A DNA stretch of 64,000 nucleotides from Actinomycetes bacterium (GTDB lineage: Bacteria > Actinomycetota > Actinomycetes > Nanopelagicales > Nanopelagicaceae): the NCBI GenBank assembly GCA_025360085.1, contig JANYCW010000046.1:52036-116035 (forward strand), read 5' to 3'. Below are positions 39,731-50,564 of this stretch, piece after piece. Below the pieces are notes generated by a model. The model was not told the DNA's origin, searched no databases, and saw only the letters and a list, made by a program, of their open reading frames with translations. The position numbers were made by a program, and so were the translations under genes. The number at the start of each line of letters is the position of its first letter. Position 1 is the first letter of the stretch.

Positions 39731-41893
39731 TTAATTATTTGTCGTTCGGTACACATCATAGACGCCTTCAATATTTCTCACTGCGCCAAGAACTGCATCT
39801 AAATGGGTTGCATCTGCCATTTCGAAAGTAAAGCGTGAAAATGCGGTGCGGTCTTTAGAAGTACTGACCGATGCACTCAAGATATTTACATGTTGATCAG
39901 ACAAAGTTCGTGTTACATCTGCAAGCAATGATGCTCGATCTAGAGCTTCTACTTGAATATTTACTAAGAAAATGGAGCCCGCCCCGGCTCTCCATCGAAC
40001 TTTTACAATTCGATCATTTTGATTCGTAAAAAGATCAGCGGCATTAATGCAATCACTTCTATGGATTGAAACTCCACTTCCTTTGGTAATAAATCCAATA
40101 ATCTCATCCCCCGGCACTGGCGTACAACAACGTGCAAGCTTAACCAACACATCGTCGGTGCCTTCAACATCAACTGCATTGCTGGAACGCCGAATAGTTG
40201 GCATGCGTGATTGGAAAACATCCATAGTTGGTTCAGGATGAGAATCATCACCACCTAAAGCCGAGACTAGTTTTTCAATGATTGAGGCGGCCGAAACATG
40301 CCCATCACCGACCGCCGAATACAGGGCGTCGATATCGGGATAACGAAGTTCGTGTGCGAGTTCCAATAATGAATGTCCTGCAAAAATTTTTTGTAGTGGC
40401 AAGCCGGCTTTGCGCATCTGACGAGCAATGGACTCGCGTCCTGCATCAATTGCCTCTTCTCGCCGTTCTTTAGAAAACCAAGCCTTTATCTTTGACCTTG
40501 CACGTGGACTCTGAACAAAATTCAACCAATCACGACTAGGGCCGGCATGCTCACCTTTATTTGTAAGAATTTCTACTACATCGCCATTGTTTAAACGAGA
40601 TTCAAGTGGAACTAAGCGACCATTCACTTTTGCGCCCGCACAACGAATTCCAACATCGGTGTGGACTGAGAAAGCAAAATCCACAGGAGTCGAGCCGCTA
40701 GGTAAGGCCACCACACTGCCTTTTGGTGTAAAGACAAAGACTTCTGGTGATCCTAAATCAAAGCGCAACGCCTCTAAGAATTCAGAGGGATCTTCCGTCT
40801 CCTTTTGCCACTCATGTAACTGTCGAAGCCAGAGCATTTCGGGCAAACTTTCATTAGTTTCACCTCCCTGCTTATATTTCCAGTGCGCAGCAATACCGAA
40901 CTCTGCTCGCGCATGCATATCAAAAGTTCGAATCTGAATTTCGATCGCTTTTCCAGTAGGTCCGATTACGGTTGTGTGAAGTGACTGGTATAAGTTGAAC
41001 TTAGGCATAGCTATGTAATCTTTGAAGCGACCCGGAACTGGACTCCACCTCGCATGGATAGAGCCTAAAACTGCATAGCAATCGCGAACATCATCAACGA
41101 GTACGCGAATACCGACCAAGTCGTAGATGTCGTTGAACTCTCTGCCACGAACAACCATCTTTTGGTAAACCGAGAAGAAATGTTTCTGACGACCGCTTAC
41201 CGTTGCATGAATCGCATCCTTAGCTAAATCGGCGACTACGATTCCCACGACTTGCTGTGTCAGCGAATCTCGAGAAGGTGATCGCTCGGCAACTAAACGT
41301 GAAATCTCTTCAAACTTCTTAGGTTCAAGAATTTCAAAAGATAAGTCTTCAAGCTCCCACTTAATGGCATTCATGCCAAGGCGGTGAGCAAGTGGAGCGT
41401 AAATATCGAGAGTTTCACGCGCCTTGTGTTCAGCGCTTTCCATCGAAACAAATTTCCACGTTCGTGCGTTATGTAATCGATCGGCAAGTTTTATTACAAG
41501 GACTCGAATATCGCGTGACATCGCAATGACCATTTTGCGTACCGTCTCGGCTTCGGCGATCGGGCCATACGTAAGTTTGTCCAGCTTTGTAACGCCATCT
41601 ACTAAGTTGGCAATCTCATCGCCAAAGTCTCGTCGAAGATCTTTAAGCGAGTAAGGCGTATCTTCGATCGTATCGTGCAAGAGAGCGGCGATAATGGTCT
41701 CACTATTTAATCCAAGTTCGGCCAAAATCTGTGCCACCGCCACGGGATGCGTTATATATCGCTCACCAGATTTACGCATCTGCCCCTCATGCGCCTTTTC
41801 GGCGATAAGAAATGCACGTTCGACATCTTCGCCTTTGCTGTTGGCATGATTTTCTTTGAGCGCACTAACAACGGGTGCAATCAAAGTATCCAC
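39731..41893 (-). CDS. rel: Bifunctional (p)ppGpp synthetase/hydrolase
   Basis: 720 aa, full RelA/SpoT architecture. HD hydrolase domain with intact H73-D74 and E77-D78 (LLHDTIEDTP), synthetase with RFKDYIAMPKFNLYQSLHTTV (RxKD form typical of bifunctional enzymes) and IEIQIRT, TGS domain (VFVFTPKGSVVALPSGSTPVDFAF), a Cys-bearing middle region (VKLARCCTPVPGDEIIGF) and C-terminal ACT. Both synthesis and hydrolysis are expected. GTG start. Last gene of the pgsA...secDF train. Confidence 0.95.
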   Translation of the reverse strand: MDTLIAPVVSALKENHANSKGEDVERAFLIAEKAHEGQMRKSGERYITHPVAVAQILAELGLNSETIIAALLHDTIEDTPYSLKDLRRDFGDEIANLVDGVTKLDKLTYGPIAEAETVRKMVIAMSRDIRVLVIKLADRLHNARTWKFVSMESAEHKARETLDIYAPLAHRLGMNAIKWELEDLSFEILEPKKFEEISRLVAERSPSRDSLTQQVVGIVVADLAKDAIHATVSGRQKHFFSVYQKMVVRGREFNDIYDLVGIRVLVDDVRDCYAVLGSIHARWSPVPGRFKDYIAMPKFNLYQSLHTTVIGPTGKAIEIQIRTFDMHARAEFGIAAHWKYKQGGETNESLPEMLWLRQLHEWQKETEDPSEFLEALRFDLGSPEVFVFTPKGSVVALPSGSTPVDFAFSVHTDVGIRCAGAKVNGRLVPLESRLNNGDVVEILTNKGEHAGPSRDWLNFVQSPRARSKIKAWFSKERREEAIDAGRESIARQMRKAGLPLQKIFAGHSLLELAHELRYPDIDALYSAVGDGHVSAASIIEKLVSALGGDDSHPEPTMDVFQSRMPTIRRSSNAVDVEGTDDVLVKLARCCTPVPGDEIIGFITKGSGVSIHRSDCINAADLFTNQNDRIVKVRWRAGAGSIFLVNIQVEALDRASLLADVTRTLSDQHVNILSASVSTSKDRTAFSRFTFEMADATHLDAVLGAVRNIEGVYDVYRTTNN

Positions 41894-41902
41894 TCTAGTT
41901 TC

Positions 41903-42955
41903 CTACTTGCGACCTTTACGCTTTGGCTGGTTACGTGGACCTCGAACTTGTCCAGTAGGTACTGCGACTATGGGTGCAACAACCAATGCCGCACCTCCTC
42001 GACCATTGACACGTTTAGCAAGGGCAATCATGGCCGGCTCACGCTCGCGTAATTGGGCTAGAACGGGGGGCGCAATAAAAATCGATGAGTAAGTGCCCAC
42101 TGCTAAACCAATAAAGAGGGCAAGGGATAAATCTTTGAGGGTACCTGCGCCAAGTAAACCCGCGCCTACAAACAAGATAGAACCCACTGGAAGAAGGGCG
42201 ATTAAAGAGGTATTAAATGATCGAACCAGGGTTTGATTGACCGCCAGATTTGTTGCTTGAGAAAAAGTACTCTTCGAGCTCGCGGTGATTGTACGAGTGT
42301 TCTCGCGAATCTTGTCAAAAACAACGACCGTGTCATAGAGCGAATAGCCAAGAATCGTTAAGAAACCGATTACGGTGGCAGGAGTTACATCAAAACCAAC
42401 AAGGGCATAGATGCCGACAGTAATAAATACATCGTGAATCACTGCAACGATAGCTGCGATAGACATTTTTGGTTCAAAAGCCATCGCTAGATAGAGCATT
42501 ACGCAGATAAGAAAACCGAAAAGTCCATAGAGTGCTTTGCGGGTAATCTCTTTACCCCAAGATGGACCGATTATTTGTGTATCTATATTTTCGGTGGCAA
42601 CTGAAAATTTAGTCGCAAGTGCATCTTGGACAGCATTATTTTGTGGGGTATCTAGTGCTGCCGTTTGCACCCGTACTTTATCGGTACCGATATTTTGAAC
42701 AATGATCTCACCTGGAACGCCAACGGTTGCAACAGCGGCCCGGGCATCCTCAATGGAGGCATTGATTTTTGTAACGGTAAATGATGATCCACCTTTAAAT
42801 TCAATACCTAGATGCAGACCTTGCAAGGTAAGGGCGGCGATGGATGCGAGAATAAAAAGAGCTGAAATGGAGTACCAACGACGGCGGTTACCGATGAAAT
42901 CAATTGAAGTTTCTCCACGATAGAGCCGCCCACCTAAACCTGAAAACTTTGACAT
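41903..42955 (-). CDS. secF: Protein translocase subunit SecF
   Basis: 350 aa with six membrane segments and the first periplasmic domain (LGIEFKGGSSFTVTK). SecD/F signature FLTILGYSLYDTVVVFDKIREN is intact. Works with SecD to drive late steps of Sec export with the proton gradient. Basic tail (QPKRKGRK). Three bp after secD. Confidence 0.95.
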   Translation of the reverse strand: MSKFSGLGGRLYRGETSIDFIGNRRRWYSISALFILASIAALTLQGLHLGIEFKGGSSFTVTKINASIEDARAAVATVGVPGEIIVQNIGTDKVRVQTAALDTPQNNAVQDALATKFSVATENIDTQIIGPSWGKEITRKALYGLFGFLICVMLYLAMAFEPKMSIAAIVAVIHDVFITVGIYALVGFDVTPATVIGFLTILGYSLYDTVVVFDKIRENTRTITASSKSTFSQATNLAVNQTLVRSFNTSLIALLPVGSILFVGAGLLGAGTLKDLSLALFIGLAVGTYSSIFIAPPVLAQLREREPAMIALAKRVNGRGGAALVVAPIVAVPTGQVRGPRNQPKRKGRK

Positions 42956-42958
42956 TAC

Positions 42959-44470
42959 TTATGCCTCCTTAGGTGCTGGCAGAGTTCCGGTGCTTTTGGC
43001 CGAGAAACCAGAGAAACGATGGCCTGATGCAAAGAAATTGAGTTTGGCGACAATGGTTACTAATGGTTTGGTAAAGACAAAGACAACGATTAAATCGACG
43101 ATGGTGGTGAGGCCAAGCGTGAAAGCAAAACCGCGCACACCGCCGACGGCAAAAAAGTAAAGGAGAACTGCGGCAATTATCGAGACGAAGTCGGCGATCA
43201 AGATGGTGTGACGGGCACGAATCCATCCAGTATCAACTGCAGTGCGAAGAGATCGACCCTCTCGAATCTCATCTCGAATACGCTCGAAGAAGATGATAAA
43301 TGAGTCGGCCGTTACACCAATGGCCACAATGGCACCAGCAATTCCTGCCAAAGTTAAAGTAAAACCAATCCACTTTCCAAGAAGTAAAAAGAGTAAGTAA
43401 ACAAGTGAGCCAGCGACTAAAAGAGAGCCAACAGTTACTAAGCCCAAGCCACGGTAATACAAGAGTGAGTACAGCAGGACAAGTAGTAATCCAAGTCCTC
43501 CGGCAAGTAAGCCCGCATTGAGTTGATCGGCGCCAAGGGTTGGTGAAATTTGTTGAACTTCACCCCGATCAAAGGAGAGCGGCAATGCGCCATATTTTAA
43601 AACATTCGCTAAATCTTGAGCTTCAAGTTGTGTAAAGCTTCCGGTAATCTGGGCGTTGCCAGAAGGAATTGGTTCATTTATTCTTGGAGATGAGACAACT
43701 AATCCATCGAGAACAATTGCAACTTGGTTAAGTGGCTCGGCCAAAGTCGTTACACGAGTTGTCAATGCTCCAAATGCGCTTGTACCTTCGCCGTTAAATG
43801 TCAGGCTGACATACCATGCGTTCCCACCTTGAGTATCTATTCCTGCCGACGCTTTTGAGATTTGACGTCCTAAAACCTCAGCCGGTGCCAAAATATATTT
43901 CGTTAAACCGCTGCGATCACAAACAGCGATCGTATCGCTCGGAGCATCCGTACTCGTGCCTTGAAGATTTGCAGCTTTCTTGCAATCTAAAGCAGCGAAT
44001 GTGGCATTGATTTCCGCGCTGACTCCCGTTGCTGGTGCTGATGCAGAGCCTGCGGCAATGGTTGAAGGTTGACTTGCAAGGACTTGGCGAAAACGAAGCT
44101 CTGCAGTCTGGCCTACCAACTCAACAACGCGACGACCTGTGTCTCCTGGAACCGAGATTACTATCTGGCGATTTGTTCCGCTTCCTTGCGCGGCAACCTC
44201 GGACTCTGCAACACCTAATGAGTTCACGCGTTGGCGGATAATGGAGACGGCTTGGTCGATCGCTTCATTAGTAACCTTGCCACTCTCACCAGGTGCGATG
44301 CGAGGCTGAAGCGTCACAGAAGTTCCTCCGCGAAGATCTAGACCAAGGCGCACGGATGTGGCACCTTGAATGAAGGCAAGTGCGGTCATGGCGACAAGGA
44401 CTATCCCCAAAATAGCCAATGAGCGCACTGGACGTGCCGCGGTCTTTACGGTTTTAGTTGTAGTAGACAT
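42959..44470 (-). CDS. secD: Protein translocase subunit SecD
   Basis: 503 aa. N-terminal membrane segment, the LGLDLRGGTSVTLQ motif, a large extracytoplasmic P1 domain with a low-complexity Ser/Ala insertion (about 135-160), and five C-terminal membrane helices with GVTADSFIIFFERIRDE. Usually yajC precedes secD; here ruvB is only 11 bp away and no yajC is present. Confidence 0.95.
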   Translation of the reverse strand: MSTTTKTVKTAARPVRSLAILGIVLVAMTALAFIQGATSVRLGLDLRGGTSVTLQPRIAPGESGKVTNEAIDQAVSIIRQRVNSLGVAESEVAAQGSGTNRQIVISVPGDTGRRVVELVGQTAELRFRQVLASQPSTIAAGSASAPATGVSAEINATFAALDCKKAANLQGTSTDAPSDTIAVCDRSGLTKYILAPAEVLGRQISKASAGIDTQGGNAWYVSLTFNGEGTSAFGALTTRVTTLAEPLNQVAIVLDGLVVSSPRINEPIPSGNAQITGSFTQLEAQDLANVLKYGALPLSFDRGEVQQISPTLGADQLNAGLLAGGLGLLLVLLYSLLYYRGLGLVTVGSLLVAGSLVYLLFLLLGKWIGFTLTLAGIAGAIVAIGVTADSFIIFFERIRDEIREGRSLRTAVDTGWIRARHTILIADFVSIIAAVLLYFFAVGGVRGFAFTLGLTTIVDLIVVFVFTKPLVTIVAKLNFFASGHRFSGFSAKSTGTLPAPKEA

Positions 44471-44481
44471 AGAGGCAGAGT

Positions 44482-45522
44482 CTAGGCGTCAGGTGGCGGC
44501 ATGTCGAAAAGAGAGGCGATACCAGATGTTGGTGTTCGACCTATATGGGCAAAGCCGGCAGCTGTTGCCACTCGCCCACGTGGGGTTCTGGCAATAAATC
44601 CATGCCGAACTAGGAAAGGCTCGGCCACCGATTCAACCGTCTCACGCTCTTCACCCACTGCAATAGCCAGCGTCGAAAGACCAACGGGGCCACCATTAAA
44701 ACGCTCGACTAAGGCCGTTAAGACCCCTCTATCGAGTCGATCTAAACCCAGCGCATCCACTTCATATATTTCAAGGGCTGTGCGCGTCTCTTGCAGAGAG
44801 ATAAGTGAACTCCCGTTTACTTGTCCATAATCTCGCACTCGGCGAAGGAGTCTGTTTGCAATACGTGGAGTTCCACGAGACCTACCTGAGATCTCAATAA
44901 TGGATTCGGCGGCGATATTAATCTCAAGAAGTTTGGCGCTTCGTGTGATTACTTCGGCCAACTCACTATCAGAATAAAAATCCAAGTGGGCGGTAAAACC
45001 GAATCGGTCGCGCAAGGGGCTTGTGAGCAAACCGCTGCGGGTAGTTGCACCAACAAGTGTGAAATGTGGAAGTTGTAATGGAATTGCGGTTGCACCCGGT
45101 CCCTTGCCTACGACAATATCGACGCGAAAATCCTCCATCGCAAGATACAAGAGTTCTTCAGCAGGGCGTGGGAGTCGATGGATTTCATCTAAAAATAAAA
45201 TCTCGCCCTCGACAAGTGAAGACAAAATCGCAGCCAAATCGCCTGCATGGGTAATTGCCGGTCCACTAGAGATTCGAATGGGTGCCGACATTTCACTGGC
45301 AAGAATTAACGCCAACGTTGTCTTTCCCAAACCCGGAGGGCCTGAGAGCAGAATATGATCGGCAGGAGTTTTGCGCGCTCGTGCTGCAGTAAGGAGAACA
45401 TCGATCTGCTCTCGCACGCGGTGTTGGCCAATGAACTCATTTAACGTTGAAGGGCGAAGTGCGTGTTCTAGCGCAGACTCTTCGCCTTTAATGTGTGAGC
45501 CCACTAAACGATTTTCATCCAC
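44482..45522 (-). CDS. ruvB: Holliday junction branch-migration ATPase RuvB
   Basis: 346 aa AAA+ motor. Walker [13 protein letters not shown], Walker B FLDEIHR, sensor [18 protein letters not shown] and C-terminal winged helix ([12 protein letters not shown]). Its GTG start lies inside ruvA (8-bp overlap), giving tight coupling with the targeting subunit. Confidence 0.97.
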   Translation of the reverse strand: MDENRLVGSHIKGEESALEHALRPSTLNEFIGQHRVREQIDVLLTAARARKTPADHILLSGPPGLGKTTLALILASEMSAPIRISSGPAITHAGDLAAILSSLVEGEILFLDEIHRLPRPAEELLYLAMEDFRVDIVVGKGPGATAIPLQLPHFTLVGATTRSGLLTSPLRDRFGFTAHLDFYSDSELAEVITRSAKLLEINIAAESIIEISGRSRGTPRIANRLLRRVRDYGQVNGSSLISLQETRTALEIYEVDALGLDRLDRGVLTALVERFNGGPVGLSTLAIAVGEERETVESVAEPFLVRHGFIARTPRGRVATAAGFAHIGRTPTSGIASLFDMPPPDA

Positions 45523-46129
45523 GAGAGCCCCTTGCCTGTGAGAGTGCCTCTTTTAGTAGATCACTAAGAGACATTGACGTTGCTTCAATACCCTCACTGT
45601 TTAAGCGTGAAACGAGAGTTGTGATTGCAGTATCGGATTCTTTAGGTGAAAAACCAAGGGAGATAAGTGCGCTACTTAAGGATTCGCGCCACGCAGGAAT
45701 ATGAATGTTGTAGCGTGGGGCCTCTGAGAAATCTTTCAATTTACCTTTTAACTCCAGAATCATTCGCTGCGCACCTTTGCGCCCTATTCCGGGTACTTGC
45801 TCTATTGTGGAAATATCCTCGGTAGCAATGGCCCGACTTAATTCATGCGGGCTAAGAGATCCGAGAATTGACAGCGCAACTTTCGGACCGATTCCTGAAA
45901 CAGTTTGAACGAGCTCGAATAGAGTGCGCTCTTCATCGCTTAAGAAACCAAAGAGCGTTAATGAGTCTTCTCGAACCACTAACGTTGTAAAGAGATGTAG
46001 GTGCATTCCCAAAGTCACATTAGAACTTGTTGTCGTATTCACTAACACCTTTAAACCCACGCCACTAACTTCCACAACCACATAGTCGATGTAAATTGCA
46101 CGGACTGAACCGGAGATAAATGAAATCAT
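45515..46129 (-). CDS. ruvA: Holliday junction-binding subunit RuvA
   Basis: 204 aa. N-terminal OB fold ([21 protein letters not shown]), double helix-hairpin-helix ([14 protein letters not shown] and [18 protein letters not shown]) and a C-terminal RuvB-binding domain ([17 protein letters not shown]). ATG follows the ruvC stop immediately. Confidence 0.96.
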   Translation of the reverse strand: MISFISGSVRAIYIDYVVVEVSGVGLKVLVNTTTSSNVTLGMHLHLFTTLVVREDSLTLFGFLSDEERTLFELVQTVSGIGPKVALSILGSLSPHELSRAIATEDISTIEQVPGIGRKGAQRMILELKGKLKDFSEAPRYNIHIPAWRESLSSALISLGFSPKESDTAITTLVSRLNSEGIEATSMSLSDLLKEALSQARGSRG

Positions 46130-46666
46130 TTACGTACGAAGGTTTCGCAGGCGAGATTTTTCTTGTGCGAGAGCGTCAGCAATTTTCGCATTAGCTCCTC
46201 CACGCCAAATGTGACAAATGGCAAGGGCTAATGCATCCGTTGCATCAACGGGCCTTGGAATCTCATTTAAATTCAGAAGTTTTACAACCATATGTGCAAC
46301 TTGGAGCTTATTAGCACGTCCCGATCCGGTAACGGCGGCTTTGACTTCGCTGGGCGTATGCATCATCACGGGAATTCCAGATTTCGCGGCAATAAGCAAG
46401 GCGACACCGGCGGCCTGTCCCGTTCCCATAACAGTACGAACGTTGTGCTGGGCAAATACACGCTCAATGGCGATGACATCTGGATTCCACAACGACACCC
46501 ATTCATGAATTGCTCTATCCAACTCTAGTAATCGTTGCTCCAAAGCGTTATCGGCGTTGGTCATAATGACGCCGACGCCAACCATCGTTAAAGGTTTACC
46601 AACTGCGCCTTCCACAATTCCGATACCACAACGCGTTAGGCCTGGATCGATACCCAGCACTCGCAT
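46130..46666 (-). CDS. ruvC: Holliday junction resolvase RuvC
   Basis: About 178 aa RNase H-fold endonuclease. Catalytic acids: LGIDPGLTRCG (Asp), AIERVF (Glu), and the late DATDALALAICH (two Asp). ATG at 46666 is preferred over the GTG one codon earlier because GGTGA then sits 4 nt upstream. First gene of ruvCAB, 56 bp after yebC. Confidence 0.95.
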   Translation of the reverse strand: MRVLGIDPGLTRCGIGIVEGAVGKPLTMVGVGVIMTNADNALEQRLLELDRAIHEWVSLWNPDVIAIERVFAQHNVRTVMGTGQAAGVALLIAAKSGIPVMMHTPSEVKAAVTGSGRANKLQVAHMVVKLLNLNEIPRPVDATDALALAICHIWRGGANAKIADALAQEKSRLRNLRT

Positions 46667-46725
46667 CACTTCACCGCTTTTCCTCGCACAATAAGAGTTC
46701 CAGCCTAGGCTTTAATCACTCTCCC

Positions 46726-47478
46726 CTAGTCCAGGCTCGCCATAACTTCATCCGAGACATCAAAGTTACTAAAGACATTTTGCACATCATCGAGCTCTTC
46801 AATTGCATCAATGAGTTCGAAGATTTTTTTTGCCCCATTGGCGTCGAGTTCAATAGAGATCGTTGGCACAAACGATGAATCAGCCGACTCATAGTCAATT
46901 CCCGAACTCTGTAGCGCAGTACGAACCGGCACTAAATCACTTGGCTGACTGACTACTTCAAAAACTTCACCCACATCATTGACCTCTTCGGCGCCGGCAT
47001 CTAATACCGCCTCCAAAATAGCGTCCTCCGTTAAACCCGCTACTTTCTTAACAATGACAACACCTTTGCGATTAAAGAGATAGGCCACAGATCCTGGATC
47101 TGCCATAACACCGCCATTTCGAGTTACAGCAACACGGACTTCAGATGATGAACGGTTTCGATTATCGGTCAAACACTCAATCATTATTGCAACACCATGC
47201 GGGCCGTAACCCTCGTACATAATCGTTTGATAATCAGCGGCACCAAGTTCTAGACCTGCACCACGTTTTACCGCTCTTTCAATATTATCGGCCGGCATTG
47301 AGGATTTTTTAGCTTTTGTAATGGCATCAAAAAGAGTGGGGTTGCCTTCAAGGTCGGCGCCGCCGTTTCGCGCAGCGACTTCAATGGCTCGAATCTGCTT
47401 TGCAAAAACTTTTGCTCGACGACTATCGACAATGGCCTTCTTATGCTTCGTTGTCGCCCACTTGGAATGGCCAGACAT
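46726..47478 (-). CDS. YebC/PmpR family protein
   Basis: 250 aa with [27 protein letters not shown] at the N terminus and [23 protein letters not shown] in the centre, diagnostic of YebC. Members act as transcriptional regulators or help translation of proline-rich stretches. Located between pdxT and ruvC, the normal place. A strong AAGGGG Shine-Dalgarno precedes the start. Confidence 0.95.
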   Translation of the reverse strand: MSGHSKWATTKHKKAIVDSRRAKVFAKQIRAIEVAARNGGADLEGNPTLFDAITKAKKSSMPADNIERAVKRGAGLELGAADYQTIMYEGYGPHGVAIMIECLTDNRNRSSSEVRVAVTRNGGVMADPGSVAYLFNRKGVVIVKKVAGLTEDAILEAVLDAGAEEVNDVGEVFEVVSQPSDLVPVRTALQSSGIDYESADSSFVPTISIELDANGAKKIFELIDAIEELDDVQNVFSNFDVSDEVMASLD

Positions 47479-47512
47479 CTTTTACCCCTTTGCCTCTTTG
47501 TATTAGTTCGAA

Positions 47513-48109
47513 CTACTGTACCTGTTGCAATGCCGGCAAGGCGACTTCTTCAATGAAATAGCGGTGCACGCGGTAATCTCCCGAAATCTCCGGATGAAAT
47601 GCTGTCGCAAGAATACTCTTCGAACGTACTGCAACTGGATGTGAATCAAAAGTAGTCAATACTTCGATACCGTGCCCAACTCGTTCAACCCACGGTGCTC
47701 GAATGAAAATCGCGTGCATTAACTCACTCGAACCATCGGCAAAGGAGATTTGCGTTTCAAAAGAATCTACTTGGCGACCGAAAGCATTTCTGCGCACAGA
47801 AATATCTAATCCGCCAAAGCTCTTTTGTTCAGGGCTAGCGTCAAGAATTTCATCGGCCAACAAAATCATTCCTGCGCACGAGCCATACACCGGCATTCCC
47901 GCTTTTATCCGATCTTTAATCGGCTGATAGAGATCGAAAATCTGCGCTAACTGCGCAATTGTCGTTGACTCCCCACCTGGAATTACTAGCGCATCAACCT
48001 CGGCCAACTCACTTGCACGACGGACCGAGATTGGATACACACCACAAGCGATAAGTGCACTGACATGTTCGCGGACATCACCTTGAAACGCAAGAACCCC
48101 GACCCTCAT
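47513..48109 (-). CDS. pdxT: PLP synthase glutaminase subunit PdxT
   Basis: 198 aa class I glutaminase giving ammonia to Pdx[19 protein letters not shown], catalytic Cys in [12 protein letters not shown] and His-Glu in [10 protein letters not shown]. 12 bp after pdxS. Confidence 0.96.
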   Translation of the reverse strand: MRVGVLAFQGDVREHVSALIACGVYPISVRRASELAEVDALVIPGGESTTIAQLAQIFDLYQPIKDRIKAGMPVYGSCAGMILLADEILDASPEQKSFGGLDISVRRNAFGRQVDSFETQISFADGSSELMHAIFIRAPWVERVGHGIEVLTTFDSHPVAVRSKSILATAFHPEISGDYRVHRYFIEEVALPALQQVQ

Positions 48110-48121
48110 GAGTTACCAGCC

Positions 48122-49009
48122 TTACCAACCACGCTCTGCAAGTCGATGTGGTGCTGGAAGATCGGCGACATTAATTCCGACCATCGCCTCACCTAAGCCA
48201 CGCGAAGCATCGGCAACAACTTTTGGATCATCCCAAAATGTCGTTGCGCGAACACATGCGGCGGCTCGCTGTGCGGGATTGCCTGATTTAAATATTCCTG
48301 ATCCGATGAAGACTCCATCGGCGCCCATGCTCATCATGAGTGCGGCGTCGGCTGGAGTTGCAATGCCTCCAGCGGTAAAAAGTACGACGGGAAGTTTCCC
48401 CGCGGCGGCTACTTCTTTTACTAGGTCAAATGGAGCCTGCAACTCTTTTGCTGCAACATATAACTCATCTTCACGAAGTGATGAGAGACGACGGATTTCA
48501 CCGTTAATTTCGCGCATATGTTGCATCGCATTTGACACATCACCAGTGCCGGCCTCACCCTTAGAGCGAATCATTGCCGCACCTTCATTTATACGTCGCA
48601 ACGCTTCACCAAGATTTGTCGCACCGCAGACAAATGGAACGGTGAAGTTCCATTTATCGATATGGTTTTTATAATCGGCTGGAGTTAAAACTTCAGACTC
48701 ATCAATATAATCAACGCCAAGTGATTGCAGGACCTGTGCTTCAACAAAATGTCCAATGCGCGCCTTAGCCATAACTGGAATTGATACTGCGGCTTGAATC
48801 TTTTCAATCATGTCAGGATCCGACATTCGGGCGACTCCGCCTTGGGCACGAATATCTGCAGGGACGCGCTCAAGGGCCATAACAGCCACCGCACCGGCAT
48901 CTTCAGCAATCTTTGCCTGCTCGGCGTTGACGACATCCATAATGACGCCGCCTTTGAGCATCTCTGCCATGCCGCGTTTGACCCGCCCCGTGCCCGTTAA
49001 TTCAGCCAT
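48122..49009 (-). CDS. pdxS: PLP synthase subunit PdxS
   Basis: 295 aa (βα)8 protein that builds pyridoxal 5'-phosphate from ribose-5-P, glyceraldehyde-3-P and ammonia. [32 protein letters not shown] (active-site Lys) and [16 protein letters not shown] are characteristic. PLP made here serves PabC and tryptophanase encoded further on. Confidence 0.97.
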   Translation of the reverse strand: MAELTGTGRVKRGMAEMLKGGVIMDVVNAEQAKIAEDAGAVAVMALERVPADIRAQGGVARMSDPDMIEKIQAAVSIPVMAKARIGHFVEAQVLQSLGVDYIDESEVLTPADYKNHIDKWNFTVPFVCGATNLGEALRRINEGAAMIRSKGEAGTGDVSNAMQHMREINGEIRRLSSLREDELYVAAKELQAPFDLVKEVAAAGKLPVVLFTAGGIATPADAALMMSMGADGVFIGSGIFKSGNPAQRAAACVRATTFWDDPKVVADASRGLGEAMVGINVADLPAPHRLAERGW

Positions 49010-49048
49010 TTCCGCACTCCAATTGTGAAAGATTAATAGAGGATTATC

Positions 49049-50071
49049 CTACTTTGTCGGCGATGGACTCGCACTCGAAGCAATCAAGGTGAAATCAGGC
49101 TCGGTATCGGTCAGAGCGACCCACACTTGACCAGGAGCAAATGTAATCTCGTTGCCATCTAATCCCGTCCATATCGTGCTAACACCTGCCGATGCTCGAG
49201 CCCATGTGGCAGTAAAACTCTTTCCATCGCGCAAGATATATCCCGAACCAGTTCCGACGGTGTTAGAAAAAGGAGTGATGCCTCCAAACTTATCTCCATA
49301 CTGCGAGGCAGTAATGGAAACGAGTTGGATGACAAAGGTTGTGGGTCCAAGCGTCTTGCCACTTTCGGCAAGGTTAGCTTCGTTGTTATGGGTTAAGTGC
49401 CATCGATTATCTGTGGGTGACCAGATAACCTCATATGTTGTCGATGGCCAGTGTAGAACTGCCCGTGAAATCCGAACTCCTTGCGAGGCGATATCCCCGA
49501 ATTTCCAGCCAACTGATGTAGCCGAATCAACGAGATAGCCCTTCTCAATAATTCTTTGCATGAGTAAATCGGCGCGCAGAACCATATTGTACGGCGAATT
49601 GCGCGCAGGATCTCTTGTGAAGATTATTGGTGACTGGGTTTGCGCACCGAGATTCTGCACATTTGCCGCAGCAATTACCGGTAGAAGTTTCCTTTGTGCA
49701 CCACTATAGGCAAATGCAACTCGACCAAATTGAGAGAGAATTTCGATATCGGAAATTCTTGCACTGCGCACTGGGCCGATTCGATTAGGAATAACCGATG
49801 AAAAGATTGCGGCCAATCGTGTAAGACCGCCCTCTACCTGTTCAATGTAGACAATATCTGCATCCTCTAGGCCAATTTGTGGACGGGCAGAGTTCGTATC
49901 ATCAATCTTTACCGCAAGGACGGGGCCGTTGCCTCCAATTCGACCACTCAATACATTTCTCTCGGCAGGTTTAGGTTTGACGGACTCAATGGTTTTGGCA
50001 ATCGTTGCGCAGCTACTCAAAAGCAGTACTACACCTATACACATTGCGATAGAACGTTTTCTATAGAGCAT
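49049..50071 (-). CDS. DUF3048 lipoprotein (YerB-like)
   Basis: About 340 aa. From the ATG at 50071 the protein opens MLYRKRS, a hydrophobic core and lipobox LLSSC (Cys20), so it should be lipid-anchored outside the membrane. The body shows the DUF3048 pattern: ARPQIGLEDADIVYIEQVEGGLTRLAAIFSS and NRIGPVRSAR, then the C-terminal domain GSGYILRDGKSFTATWAR. Function unknown. An in-frame ATG at 50086 is also possible; neither has a good Shine-Dalgarno. Its start overlaps the upstream gene's end. Confidence 0.85.
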   Translation of the reverse strand: MLYRKRSIAMCIGVVLLLSSCATIAKTIESVKPKPAERNVLSGRIGGNGPVLAVKIDDTNSARPQIGLEDADIVYIEQVEGGLTRLAAIFSSVIPNRIGPVRSARISDIEILSQFGRVAFAYSGAQRKLLPVIAAANVQNLGAQTQSPIIFTRDPARNSPYNMVLRADLLMQRIIEKGYLVDSATSVGWKFGDIASQGVRISRAVLHWPSTTYEVIWSPTDNRWHLTHNNEANLAESGKTLGPTTFVIQLVSITASQYGDKFGGITPFSNTVGTGSGYILRDGKSFTATWARASAGVSTIWTGLDGNEITFAPGQVWVALTDTEPDFTLIASSASPSPTK

Positions 50072-50564
50072 CGAATTCAAATTCATACGTAACTGGAAGT
50101 GGCGCGGTACCGGAAAGGCGAAATAAACGAATCGCAATTTTTTGTCGAACCTTTTGAGTCGATGAGACTGAATCCGTGTGAATTGCAATTGCGATACGAA
50201 TCTTGGCAGTCAAGGCGCCGAGCTCATCTAGAAGTGACTGCTCGGCCGAGTTAGCATGAAGTTGACCATCAACTAAAAACAAGGCCAGAGCTCCAGAGAG
50301 GGCTGATTCCGTCGCAGATCTCTCTTGAACACTGGCTTCACGCGCGTGATATGCCGCAGATGTTAAGAGTAACGACGACGCAGGATCGGCGAAGTCGCTA
50401 CGCGCTATTTCAAGTGCAATGGCGGCTCGGCGTTGCAAGAGACCATCTAAATTAGCCCAGCTTGTCTCGACACGGTGATGCAGACGATCAAGTCGAGTCG
50501 CAAGAAATGAGAGATACCAGAGAAAGATAAGCGAAGTTAGTGTTACTAAAAACAAAGTTCTCAC
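50061..50564 (-). CDS. LemA-like single-pass membrane protein
   Basis: 167 aa. One N-terminal membrane segment (LFLVTLTSLIFLWYLSFLA) followed by helices with RLHHRVETSWANLDGLLQRRAAIALEIA, which resembles the LemA core (VxxAWSxIDVQLKRRxDLIPNL). Function unknown. GTG start overlapping the pimA stop (GTGA). Assigned to LemA-like by pattern only. Confidence 0.7.
   Translation of the reverse strand: MRTLFLVTLTSLIFLWYLSFLATRLDRLHHRVETSWANLDGLLQRRAAIALEIARSDFADPASSLLLTSAAYHAREASVQERSATESALSGALALFLVDGQLHANSAEQSLLDELGALTAKIRIAIAIHTDSVSSTQKVRQKIAIRLFRLSGTAPLPVTYEFEFDAL

Noticed and set aside
48108-48674. Plus-strand 188-aa ORF
   Set aside because: Shadow of pdxS, which has full family motifs on the minus strand.
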